Shown here: positions 33,655 to 44,831 of the stretch, piece after piece
How the letters are laid out: every line of letters begins with the position of its first letter
Position numbering within the stretch: position 1 is the first letter of the stretch
Assembly (NCBI GenBank): GCA_036924285.1
Contig: JAYKYS010000019.1
Location: 620,001 to 684,000, forward strand
Source: Asterella californica
Taxonomy: Eukaryota; Streptophyta; Marchantiopsida; Marchantiales; Aytoniaceae
Reading direction: 5' to 3'
DNA: 64,000 bases
Made by a program: the position numbers and the translations under genes
Notes under the pieces: generated by a model
Seen by the model: the letters and a program-made list of their open reading frames with translations, nothing else
What the model was told of the DNA's origin: nothing
Database searches by the model: none

Positions 33655-34973
33655 CTATTGTACCGTTGAAGTCTCGCTCTTCAATGGTACTCTGCCAAAA
33701 CCCTTAGACTCTCTAAACTCCTGAGTAATCTTAGGTAGTGGACGGTCCCTCAAGCTATCATGATTCCTCTCATGTTCTGCAGCAACGGTAAAAAACTGAA
33801 CAGCTCTTTTGCCGTCTCTACTACGTATCCTAGCATAAGCTGAACCATCATCCATAACTCGTGTCTCCATTCTAACAGCAGTAATGTAAGGCTGCCCTAG
33901 AATGATAGGATAGGTTGACATGTCTTGCACAAAGAAATTCTGAACATCACTGATGTCACCCACAGTTACCTTGATGTTGGGCAAGCACCATAGAGTTCTC
34001 CCCTCTGGTTGTTGGCAGCACGGATAAGCCATCCATGGTCGGTGTCTATGGGCCATCTCCCACGCTTGTATAGCTCCTTAGACATCAGATTAATCTCTGA
34101 GCCATGATCAATCAACGCCACCACAGGTTCCTCTAGATCTCCCAACTTCACCAAGGTCTCTGTGGTTGCTCTTGCCCAATGGTTGTGAGAGTAATAGCTC
34201 TTCTGCGATGCTTCCACCTCATCTTCTTCAATCCTCACGTGCTGATACGATCTCCCTTCTGATACTTGAGAGCAGTAACCAGAAATCTCATCTTCCTCAT
34301 CTTCCGACAGTTTGGTCCCTAGAGCGTTAAGCGTAGATGCTTCACCCAAAATCTGACGTTTCCTCTTGATGATATCTATGATAACCTCATGGAACTCACG
34401 CTTTGCAATCCCAAGAATCTCACCCAAGGTAAACTCAACCTTCCCATTCAAGATACGATTTTCTAACACCTGCTTCAAGTCTGTAGCAATCTCAATGTCA
34501 GACTGAAGTTTGTATGCAGGCATCTTACCCTTCTCCTTGCTTCTCTCCTTCTCCTTTGGTGTTGTAGATGGTAGATCCTCCATAGTTTCCTCCCCAGCAG
34601 GTGTTGTCTCCTGTCTTGCCTCTGGTCTAGCCCTTTCACTCCTTGTAGCAGGTCGTTTAGCTGTAGAAGCCTCACCTGCATCCTCCCTCCTGCGTTTTTC
34701 TTCTAGTACAGCTTCATGCTGACTTCTTGCCACATAAGCATGCACAAACATAGTATCCACAGGGTCATTCCATCCTGTAGTTTCTCGAATTGAGTTGCCG
34801 CCCCTTCGTAGCACATCCTTGTCTAGCTCTGTTCTAGCTACGGACCGCACTACATCAGACCACAACCCAGTAGACCCTTTCTCTCTCTCCATCTCCACTT
34901 TCACTCCACAAGTAGCAGCATTCACAAGAGAAACAACATGTGATGCTGATATCTCATTCACAAGTCTTTTCAT
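33655..34973 (-). pseudogene. gag C-terminal/protease region of element B
   Basis: It contains an aspartic protease active-site-like motif with His after the catalytic Asp (VVALIDHGSEINLMS at about 34090-34130). A later FFVQDMSTYPIILGQPYI segment is the conserved hydrophobic-glycine region of retropepsins. Upstream is a charged Lys/Glu linker (KEKERSKEKGK). The two frames 33966-34973 and 33655-34056 overlap, which indicates a frameshift near 34000. The gag frame upstream ends at 35087 in another frame. The proteolytic role follows from the family. Confidence 0.8.
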
Positions 34974-35086
34974 ACCACTCTTGCCAAGGTTTCCAACATC
35001 ATCCCAATCTCTCTCAGATGGATCTTACCATCTTTGAAGAAGATCAGATCCTTCCTCAATGCATCTAAAAACTCCCCACAATCTCT

Positions 35087-36025
35087 TCATACATGGTCTA
35101 GGCTATCACACCATATACAACGATGAACAAAGCTTTCTCTCATCTGAGGTCTCTGCATAGCAGGCTGTACATTCTGCTCCTTCTCTTCTAACCTAGTGAG
35201 CTTAAGCTTAAGCTCCTTCATACCCTTAATCAACTCATCAAGCGGTGAGTCTTCCTCTCTAGCAATCACCAAAGTGGGCTTAGTAGGAAACTGCTTGACA
35301 GGAATTATCAGAGGTGCTGCTTCACTTACCACCACCTTGTCCCTTCTTCTCTGTCTCTTGGTCAGCAAAGAGACAGCCTCTTCAACCTCCTTCCAGTCAG
35401 TCTTCAATCCTCTCTCCTCACTCTTGTCTTCTAGCAACAGCTCAAGCTTCTCCTGAATAGTCACGTCCGCTGCTTGTAAGAAAAGCTCGGTCTTCTCCAC
35501 CTCCAGTGTAAGCTTCTCTGTCTTAGAAAGCTGAGCATACTGACAATCAAACTCCCTTAACAACTCATTTACAGACAAACCTTTGTTAGGCTTAACCACC
35601 CACTCCAAGAACGTTCTCTTGGTCACTCTCTCTGAATCTTCAGTGTAGTACTCCTCCTTCAAAGTGCGCATAAAGCTTTCCCAACTCTGTCCTTGTTGCT
35701 GCTTGAGCTCCTTTACACGCCCACGAATCTCAGGCACAACAGCAAGTTCAAAGTTCTCCATCATCTCCTTCTCAAGTACCTTGTTCACCTCCATCTCCCT
35801 AACATAGTATCGCACGTACTTGGAAATATCTATCCTCTTGAACTGGTCCATCTGATGCACCATAGATTGCAACGCCTTGGTTGCTAATACCTCCTTCCTC
35901 TCTGTGCTCTGCTGCTGCTGCATAAACATGGAAAAAGCTTGGAACATCTTCATCGTAGCAGCATCCAACTGAATAGGTTGCTGAGCAGCAGCAGCACCTC
36001 CACTTGATGATCCTTGGTTGATCAT
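35087..36025 (-). pseudogene. gag: gag of element B
   Basis: The frame starts with ATG (MINQGSSSGG) at 36025, 76 bp after the 5' LTR. It has a poly-Gln stretch, a helical capsid-like region (VKELKQQQGQSWESFMRTLK) and the start of a CCHC zinc knuckle (CIWCDSLDHV). At 35087-35089 the codon after HV is TGA where the relative at 62959-64000 reads AGG, cutting the knuckle before its last Cys. Gag would form the particle core and bind element RNA. Apart from this stop, 312 codons are open. Confidence 0.9.
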
Positions 36026-36072
36026 GATATCTGATCCTGTAACACTCTCAAGAAAACTCCCACCCTAGGTGT

Positions 36073-36090
36073 TTCACGTCGAGTTCACCA
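36073..36090 (-). promoter_or_regulatory. candidate primer binding site of element B
   Basis: On the minus strand TGGTGAACTCGACGTGAA lies 11 bp after the LTR end. It is identical at 62894-62911 in element D. The TGG start fits a tRNA 3' end, but I cannot assign the tRNA. Confidence 0.6.
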
Positions 36091-36101
36091 AAAAGAGAGT
36101 A

Positions 36102-37383
36102 TGTCGGAGTATGATCCGTCTACTTAGGAAAGCGCCGGGCTTCTGGCTGTGGTTGTTTACTCAAGAGGTTGGCTTTCAGGTCACAACAGGGGCTATAAAC
36201 ACTCACACAAGTGTGTAGGATCCTCTAATATGCTCAAAAGCGAAATTTAGGTCTAACTAGTAGTAATATGTTTAGGCGGTGAACTTTGACACTCAAGGAG
36301 AGGAAAACTATGAAGGTTTAGACTTCTAAACTTCCCCTACATGTAAATAAGGTCCTACTGAACACACACACGAAGTTCCACCCTTAGATCAAATTCTAGC
36401 ACCGAGATGTTGACAGAAAAGTTATGAGTAAGAAAATTATGGCAATTTTTGGTACCCAGATGGCTATTTCAACCTAGAACAGAAGATTGGCTTGATGAAT
36501 TTCAAATATTCTCACAGTATTTAAAGTCTACAGGATGCTGAACATCCTTGTGAAGTTGGGACTCCTGAATGTACACAGAACTCCAGATCTCATCCTATGA
36601 AGTCGCTGCTCTAGATCAAGAGCTTTTCAGACCCCCTCACCTTCAGCGGCCGCCTTGAATTACTCAGTCACTCAATCGATATGAAACTTTTTGGGAAATC
36701 GTAGCCCTGCTGGCAAAGAACACAACCTTGAAGTTTTGAAGCAATTTCCTCAAATCTGGTGCGAGTGACACTGAAAACCCTAAATCCAACAAAAGTGATT
36801 CAATTATAGCACAATTCGAACTTCAATTGGTCATAACTTCGTCTTTATTGCCTCAAATCGATCAAAAATTTCACTGGAAGTGCTTGGCATGACGAGCTCT
36901 ATCTCCCTGTGCTCTCAGTTTTTGAAGATCCCTCACCAATTGCTCGAAATCCACTCTAGAGCTCTATTTCTAAACTTAGAGTTTTACAAAAGACAAAAAT
37001 GGACCAATGAGAGTTCATAGCTCCACTTGACTGTCCTATTGTGCCTTAAACTACCTGGTAACTTATCTACACTCATAGGCTACCACGTCAAGCCCCCTAG
37101 AGTGCCAACGTAAAACTTAAACTACCTAAAACGACACGCAACTCCGAAAAATAACTTAAATCAGCTAAAAAGCATGCATGGACGACACGCAAATACAACC
37201 CATGAGCTTATGCTCTATCAACATGGTAATCAACCTACTAAGACTCAAAATAGTGTTAACATCGTATGCAAAGGTGTCAAACATATACATAAAAGACTAG
37301 AAGTAATATGAGCTAACTTCTAGAACTACTAAACTCAAGCGTCGGAGTAGAAGTCAAGCATGTAGCCGCCAAGTAGCGCGACA
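36102..37383 (-). repeat. 5' LTR of element B
   Basis: It runs from TGTCGCGC at 37383 to CCGACA at 36102 on the minus strand. Its length equals that of the 3' LTR. The outer edge is followed by the GCGT target duplication. Confidence 0.95.
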
Positions 37384-37387
37384 GCGT

Positions 37388-37865
37388 TGTCTTCCGATGC
37401 TTTATCTTGAAGTATTGGATCAGGAGAGAAATAGTCTCATTTAAGAAATGAGTACCCCTATCTGATATCAATTCCAGCGGACATCCGTATCGAGTGATAA
37501 TGTTGTGCCAGAGGAACCTGGCTACCACTGCGGCGTCGTTCTTCCTTGTGGCTTCGCCTTCCACCATCTTGGTAGCATAGTCGGTAGCTATCAAAATATA
37601 CCGTGCTCGTGTTCTTCTAGCCACCGGGGCGATAGGTCCAACAAAGTCGATTCTCCACTTTTCAAAAAGAGCAAGCGGAAGAATGGGAGTAAGAGGCCAC
37701 CTAGTAGTAGCTATTGGTCTTCCCACCCTCAGGCACGCATCATATTTCCTGATCTCCTGAAAAGTGTCTCTGTACATGATCGGCCACCAGTAACCGACGT
37801 CCAACATCTTCTTCACTGTAATCTTCAGCCCGTAGTGACCCCCAGCATCTTCGTAGTAAAGACCC
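37388..37865 (-). pseudogene. pol: integrase N-terminal part of L2, right of element B
   Basis: It continues the reading interrupted at 27985. It keeps KMLDVGYWWPIMYRDTFQEI, RVGRP, EKWRIDFVGPIAP (first Asp) and ELISDRGTHFLNE (second Asp). The zinc Cys pair is altered (CDACLR is read as DACLR after a Tyr change). It is broken off at about 37865, where it joins an LTR fragment of L3 in the middle of that LTR's reading frame, showing a deletion or rearrangement. It is non-functional. Confidence 0.85.
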
Positions 37866-40800
37866 GGTCGATGGTGTTGGGACTTGGGAAGATGCAGTTG
37901 CGGATGACGGAATCGAGAGAAGACCGTAGAGTGTCTTCACTCCCTCTATCTGCCGATCCAAGTACCGGAACATGCTCTCTTTGCACTCTCCCAACATCGT
38001 CTTGGACTCGTCGTCTCATTCCCTAGCTAAGATAAAAAGCTTCCTACCCGCGGTGAAGTTAAACTTCTTCTGAAGCGCTTCCACCGTCTGAGCTAGCATC
38101 CCCTACGCACGAGCTTCCGCTGCTTCCCGCTGCGTCTTCTCTGCTGCAGCCTGCGCTTTTGCGGCTTCCCGTAGTGTTTTCCACGTCGTCTTCTCCTCTG
38201 CGAGGGTGGTGATCTTATCTCTGACCCGCAGAACCTCCTGCTGCTGCTGTAAACACGCCTGCAACTCCTGATTGCTCTTCCTCAGTTGCGCTAACTCCTT
38301 GGCAGAAGCGACTGCTTCCGCCTTGTACTTCGCTGCGAGCTTCTCCGTGGTACGAAGGTTGGCTTCCAGCGCTTATACCTTCTTTTGGTCTTCTTCCTGC
38401 CACATCAGGGTGCGCAGACCGAATCCAAGCTGTAGTGACTTCTCTTGAGCCATCGCTCTCTTCTCCATCAACTCCATAGCTGACTGGATCTCCGAGTGAA
38501 AGAAGGCACTGAACTCCTCCAATCTTCTTCCCTCGGAAGACAGACTCATCCTCACGATCCGGACGGAGGTGTCTTCCTTGTCTTCCAGAGGCAAGGATGC
38601 CTCTTCTGCTGCTGTGGGCTTCTGCTTCTGCGTGCGAGAAGAAGCTACTCTTCTCATCTTCCGAGGTGGAAGATCTCTCCCCATGGCAGAAGCGGTCTTC
38701 TTTACTACGCTTCCTCGCATCGCAGTAGGAGTATCCATCCAACCTTCGTCTTCTGGAGTCTTCAGAAGACTCCTTGGTGTTGCAGAAGCGGTCTTATGCG
38801 TAGCTCGAGTACTCAGTGACTCCTCCTGAGAGTCGGACTCTGATCCAGAGTGAATGATCGAGAAGGAGATGGTCTTCCTAGGCACACTCCTAGGACCCAT
38901 CTTCCTTGGTGGTGTCGCGTCTTCCGACCCACTAGAGTCATCTTTCCTCATCAGAAGCGTCTTTTGATGAGTACCTGGCCTCATCTGCGGCATCAGAGTG
39001 GGAGGAGGAGTCATTGCTGCTGCTCGGTCGTCTTCTCCTGAGGTCTCTTCCTTCGTCTCGTGCTGCCCTGTTGGCTCATATCTCGCCAACTGATCTTCCG
39101 TTAGGTCCTCCTTGATCACGTACAAGTAACAAAAGAACGGAGTAAGATGTCCTCTTGCCGGGGGTGCCTAAGTACACCAGCTCTGCCTACACATATGCGT
39201 GGAAGAACGCGCTCCAGTTGATGGGTAGCCCTTCCCAAATGGCTTCCAAGAATTCCACGTCCTGGTCTCCAAGGTACCTCGTCTTCTGCGCCTTCCCCTT
39301 GGGAAAGAGGTGAAGGAACAACTTCGTCAGAAGACGCTTCTGCGGCTCCTGGTAAGCTTCAACCTTCCACACGTTCCTTCCTTGCTTGTCCTCCAGGAAG
39401 AGACAAGACGTGCACCCAGGCACATGTCACTTCCTCGAGATCATGGGTAGGATCTTCTTCTGTACCTCTTGTTCTCTGCTTCTGGTCTGTGGAAAGCCCT
39501 ACGCCACCATTCTGCTGTCCAGGAAGATGGTCTTCCTCGAGCTACTCATGTCTTCGCAGGTACACGGTTGCGAGGAGGTAATGCTGTCCAAACCTCCTCT
39601 AGAAGACCTTGGTCTGCGAGGTTCCAATCCCACAAGAAGAAGTCGAGACCCAACTCCTTGAGGAAGGGTTTGACCTCGGCCAACTCTGCTGTCGGTAACC
39701 CCAACCCTCGAGGATGCATCGACATACTTGAAGCTCTGTTACACTAAGCCACACGTACTTACTGTGAGCCGAAGGCTCAATCCTTCCCAAGTTCTCACAG
39801 TCTAGCTTCCGCTCTCAAAAGACGAATCTAGTCTTCCAGAAGACAGCTATTCCGTCTTCCGGGATTCTAACAGTGCTTCCTAAGTTCCTCTCGTCTTCCA
39901 AGCTATATCTAACCAGTCCTAACTAAGCAAGGCATCGCATGGATTCCTAAGAAGACAACCCACCTTGCATTTCATCCTACTTCCTAACAGAAGATACAAG
40001 ATATGCGAGAAGCAGAGTGTATGAAAAGTTCAGAAGATGGTTGCGGGCTCCTGCGATGACAATGACCTCCAAGAACACTCCCGAGACAGCTTCCGATTCA
40101 ATAACGTTCTCGGAAGACTTCTCGAAGCGAGGCTTCTCTTCACTTGTCTCACCTGTCTTCTGCTTCTGACACGCAATCTAATCTCACAACAGACACAAGA
40201 CATACGCACTCTGTTTTTCCGACTTCTCACCTCTCATACACACTCAGAAGAAGCTTGCTGCATGATGAGAAGACATGACCTTCGACCATTCTCTCCAGAT
40301 TCTGTCAGCAAGACTTCTCACATTGCTCTTCTAAGTTCGGGAAGAAGAAGGAATAGGCTGCTATGGGTCGGACAGAAGAGACCCATAAAGGACCCTCACT
40401 TCTTCTTGCGCATTCTGCCAGCCTTTCCAGTCTTCTAGTCTCTCTAGGAAGATGTGGATTTGAGAAGCTTGGAAGATTGGGAGACACAGGCCTGGTTCCC
40501 AACTTTCAACTTCTCGAAACAACAAACAACTCACCAAGTCACTGAGGATTCGTACCAAACTTCTCTCAACACAAAAGAAAATCCAATCCACTCTAGATAG
40601 GAATTGCATACATTTGTCTTCCGAAGATGTCAGACATCAGAAGTGTGTTCTGAAGATGTTCAGATTTCAGAAGCGTCTTTCGAAGATGTTCAGATCTTCT
40701 GAAGCGTCTTCTGTCCAAGGATTCGGGAGTAGAGGTGCAGTAGGGTAGGGAAATTGATAGCTGCGGGATCGAATTTGAGAACGACGGACAAGGAAGCTTG

Positions 40801-41763
40801 ATTATAGTTCGGAAGAAGCTAGGAGATGACTGTCAAAAATTGGACCGCGATTCCGTGCCCAATTTCATAGAAGGAAAATGCGAGATGGGAGAAGCGATCG
40901 ATAGGTTTCCTGCAAACAACCGGGGAAGCGCGGGGGATACTAAACAAGAGGCGAGAAGCGATGAGAAGAGAACAGAACATGAGAAGAACCTCAAATAGTC
41001 TTCTGCCTGCTTCACGTAGTGCCTTCAGTCTTCTGCGCGCTTCTGGCTCCATCTCAGCTCCAATGCGACTCCACAGAGCTGCTTCTATCGTCAATGTCCT
41101 GCTGCTTCTCAATCGATCAGGGCTCCACCTCAAATTCTTCTTCAATCGTCCTTCAATGACTGCTTCCGGGAATCTACAGGAGACTCCTTCAGCTCGATGG
41201 TGCTTCCTACTCTCAGAAATTCGTCCTTGCTTTCTCTCTAGCTGCAATTCGATCCTAGCTGACCTCGATTTCACTCTATTGGCCCTCCTCACTCAATTTG
41301 ACACCTCCTAATTTAATGCGGGACCTCCTAACTCGATATTATGTGCTAATGTCTTCGATGCGGGAAGCAGGTGTTGATTCTGCGCTAATACGCTTCTCCC
41401 GTATCTTCTCACGCAGTTAGGGTTCTCTGACCTACCTGACCTGCCTACTACCTACTATCTTGGCTACCTGGTAGGTACACCTATCCTCCTACTGGGTGAT
41501 GCGCGGTTAGGTCTATGTAGTCGCGGTTGCTATCTTCTGAAAGACACGCGTCTTCCGTCTTCCGTCTTCCGAAGACTTGGTCGAGAAGACGTCCTTCTTC
41601 CGTCTTCGGAAGAAGTCGACTTCTCTTACAAAAGGTTCTTAAGACCATCTTCCTTCTAAGCAAGATGTATTCTTAAGCAACAAGGTTATTTTAATTACAC
41701 GGACATGTGATTAACTTCAAAAATTTCAAAAATTCGTACATCTTGTAAATTGTGGACACCACA
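37866..41763 (-). mobile_element. LTR fragment of L3 (minus strand)
   Basis: The element-sense LTR starts at 41763 (TGTGGTGTCCACAATTTAC) and matches 58336 downwards in the L5 LTR. It ends abruptly inside the LTR reading frame at about 37866, so roughly one third of the LTR is missing. The palindromic GTCTTC block lies at about 41540-41600. Confidence 0.85.
37868..39725 (-). pseudogene. LTR-borne frame of L3, truncated
   Basis: It starts with MSMHPRGLGL at 39725. It shows the Trp-rich N-terminal region, the TPPPTLMPQMRPG and PPRKMRRVASSRTQK segments, part of the coiled coil and the FRYLDRQIEGVKTLYG block. Several stops and frameshifts break it (near 39600, 39185 and 38373), and it is cut at 37868. 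It is clearly homologous to the frame at 23034-25358. Confidence 0.8.
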
Positions 41764-42813
41764 TATGCCCACCCTCACATGTTTGCGTCCTTGCAAACAT
41801 CAGAGCTGGTTCACGTCCAATATTTCTTGACACGCCACCCATTAACACGGGTGGTCATCAACGTATCATCTAACTCTTCCAACTGCAAAGAGTCATTGGT
41901 GAAGACGTCCAAGACTTGGTAAGGACCCATCCAGCAAAGATGAAGCTTCCCAGGGAACTTGAGATGTCTGTTGTCGTACAGAAGAACCAAGTCTCCATCT
42001 ACGACGGTCACCTTCTTCAGCTTGCCATCATAGTTCACCTTACGTTATGCTTGCACTTCGTACGTCTTCTCCAAAGCTGCATTCCTGTCTTCTTCGAATT
42101 CCACAAAGTTCAGAAGACGTTGCGCCTGGCTTTCTTCTTTTTTCATGCGTTCAGTAACGGCTAACCTGTAAGTAGGGACCTCTAACTCGATAGGGACAAT
42201 AGGTGTCATTCCATAAGTTAGGTAGAAGAGTGTCTTCTGAGTCGTGACCTTGGGTGAAATCCTGAAAGTCCATAACACAGATGGCAGCTTCGTGTCCCAA
42301 TCATACGCATGGTTAACAGTTACCTTATTCAGACCATTCGACTTCTCTGTCAATCCGTTAGTTTTCGGATTGTATGACGTCGTCTTCCAATGCTTTATCC
42401 TGAAGTACTCGGTCAGGAGAGAAATAGTCTCATTTAAAAAATGAGTACCTCTATCTGATACTAGTTCCAGCGAGCATCCGTATCGAGTGATAATGTTGTG
42501 CCAGAGGAACCTGGCTACCACTTCGACGTCGTCCTTCCTTGTGACTTCGTCCTCTACCATCTTGGTAGCATAGTCGATAGCTGATGTACCGTGCTTGCGT
42601 TCTTCTAGCCACCGGGGCGATAGGCCCAACAAAGTCGATTCCTCACTTTTCAAAAGGAGCAAGGGTGAGAATGGGAGTAAGAGGTCACCTAGTAGTAGTT
42701 GTTGGTCTTCCCACCCTCTGGCACGCATCACATTTCTTGATCTCCTGAAAAGTGTCTCTGTACATGGTCGGTCACCAGTAACCGACGTCCAACATCTTCT
42801 TCACCGTGATCTT
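41764..42813 (-). pseudogene. pol: integrase fragment of L3, interrupted by L4
   Basis: It keeps the catalytic Asp region (ELVSDRGTHFLNETISLL), the Glu region (NPKTNGLTEKSNGL) and the GPY end (LCWMGPYQVLDVF). A stop near 42042 and a frame change near 42560 disrupt it. The sequence is split at 42814 by the L4 LTR, inside the region upstream of the first catalytic Asp. A polypurine tract is at 41764-41777. Confidence 0.85.
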
Positions 42814-44831
42814 TGTGGTGCCCACAATTTACAGGAAGTACAAATTTTTGAAATTTTTGAAGTAAATCACATGTCCGTGTAATTGAAATAACCTTGTTGC
42901 TTAAGAAGGAAGATGACCTTAAGAACGTTTTGTAAGAGAAGTCGACTTCTTCCGAAGACGAAAGAAGGACATCTTCCGAGAGGACGTCTTCCCGACCAGG
43001 TCTTCGAAAGACGCAAGACGCGTGTCTTCCAGAAGACAGTGACAGTGACAGCGACTGCAGAGGTCTAACCGCGTACCACCCAATAAAAGAGTAGGTGTAC
43101 CTACTATGTAGCACCAAGGTAGTAGGTAGGTCAAGAAGGTCAGGTAGGTCAAAGAATCCTTAAACTGCGCGAGAAGATACGAAGGAAGCGCATTAGCGCA
43201 GAAACACCACCGCTTTCCGCATCGAGGGTATTTTGAATAGAAGATCGAATTAGGAGGTGATCGAATTGAGTGAGGAGGGCCAGCAGAGTGAAATCGAGTA
43301 GAGAAAGGATCGATTTGCAGCTAGAGAGAAGACGAGGACGAATTTCTGAGAGTAGGAAGCACCATCGAGCTGAAGGAGTCTTCTGTAGACTCCCTGAAGC
43401 AAACATTGAAGGACGACTGAGAAGAATCAGAGGTGGAGTCTTGTTTGATTGAGGAGTAGCAAGACATTGACGGCAGCAGCAGCTCTGTGGAGTCGCATTG
43501 GAGCTGAGGTCGGAGCCGGAAGCACGCAGAAGATTGAAGACACTACGAGAAGCAGACAGAAGACTGTTTGAGGTTCTTCCCATGTTCTCTTCCCTTCCCA
43601 CTGCTTCTCGCCTCTTGTTTGGTATCCCCCACGCTTCCCCGGTTGTTTGCAGATAAACCGATCTATCGTTTCTCCATCCCGCATTTTCCTTCTGTGAAAT
43701 TGGGCGCGGAAGCGCTGTCCAATTTTCGACAGTCATCTTCTAGCTTCTTCCCAAACTATAATCGAGCTTCCCTGTCCATCGTTCTCAAATTCAATCCCGT
43801 AGCTATCAATTTCCCTACCTTATCGCCCCTCTACTCTTGAATCCTTGGACAGAAGATGCTTCGGAAGATCAGAACATCTTCGGAAGACGCTTCTGAATCC
43901 TGAACATCTTCTAAACATGCTTCTGGATGTCTGAAGTCTTCGGAAGACGAATGTGTGCAATTCGTATCAAGAGGATTGGATTTGCTTTTGTGTTGAGAGA
44001 GACTTGGTACGAATCCTGAGTGACTTGGTGAGTTGTTTGTTGTTTCGAGAAGCTGGAAGTTGGGAACCAGGCCTGTGCCTCCCGATCTTCCAAGCTTCTC
44101 AAATCCACATCTTCTTAGAGAGATTAGAACTGGAAAGGCTGGTAGAATGCGCGAGAAGACGTAAGGGTCATTCACGAGTCTCTTCTGTCCGACCCATAGC
44201 AGCCTATTCCTTCTTCTTCCCGAATTTAGAAGGAGTTGTGAGAAGTCTTGCTGGTAGAATCTGGAGAGAATGGTCGAGGATCATGTCTTCTCGTCATGCA
44301 GCAAGCTTCTTCTGAGTAGTATGAGAGGCGAGAAGTCGGAAGAACAGAGTGCAAATGTCTTGTGTCTGTTATGAGGTTAGATTGCGTGTAGGAAGTAGAA
44401 GACATGTGAGATCAGTGAAGGGAAGCCTGGCTTCGAGAAGACTTCCGAGAACGTTATTGAATCGGAAGCTGTCTTAGGAGTCTTCCCAGAGGCCACAGTC
44501 ATCACAGGAGCCCGCGACCATCTTCTGAACTTTTCATACACTCTGCTTCTCGCATATCTTGTATCTTCCGTTAGGAAGTAGGACGAAATGCAAGGTGGGT
44601 TGTCTTCTTAGGAATCCATGCGAAACCTTGCTTAGTTAGGATTGTTTAGATATAGCTCAAAGACGAGAGCTACTTAGGAAGCACTGTTAGAATCCCGGAA
44701 GACGGAATAGCTGTCTTCCGGAAGACTAGATTCGTCTTCTGAGAGTGGAAGCTAGACTGTGAGAACTTGGGAAGGACTGAGCCTTCGGCTCACAGTAAGT
44801 ACGTGAGGCTTAGTGCAACAGAGCTTCAAGT

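Larger units (their letters stand above)
27986..37383 (-). mobile_element. complete Ty3/gypsy element B with both LTRs
   Basis: A 9398-bp minus-strand element has LTRs at 27986-29267 and 36102-37383, both 1282 bp with TGTCG...CGACA ends. It is flanked by the 4-bp direct repeat GCGT (27982-27985 and 37384-37387) in the L2 integrase; removing one copy restores the reading seen at 58970-58990. Its order on the minus strand is gag, protease, RT, RNase H, integrase, typical of Ty3/gypsy. A 913-bp solo LTR is inserted between RNase H and integrase. By eye there are about 19 mismatches over the first 515 bp of the two LTRs, mostly transitions, so the insertion is not very recent. Coding regions are broken at several places. 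Confidence 0.93.
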
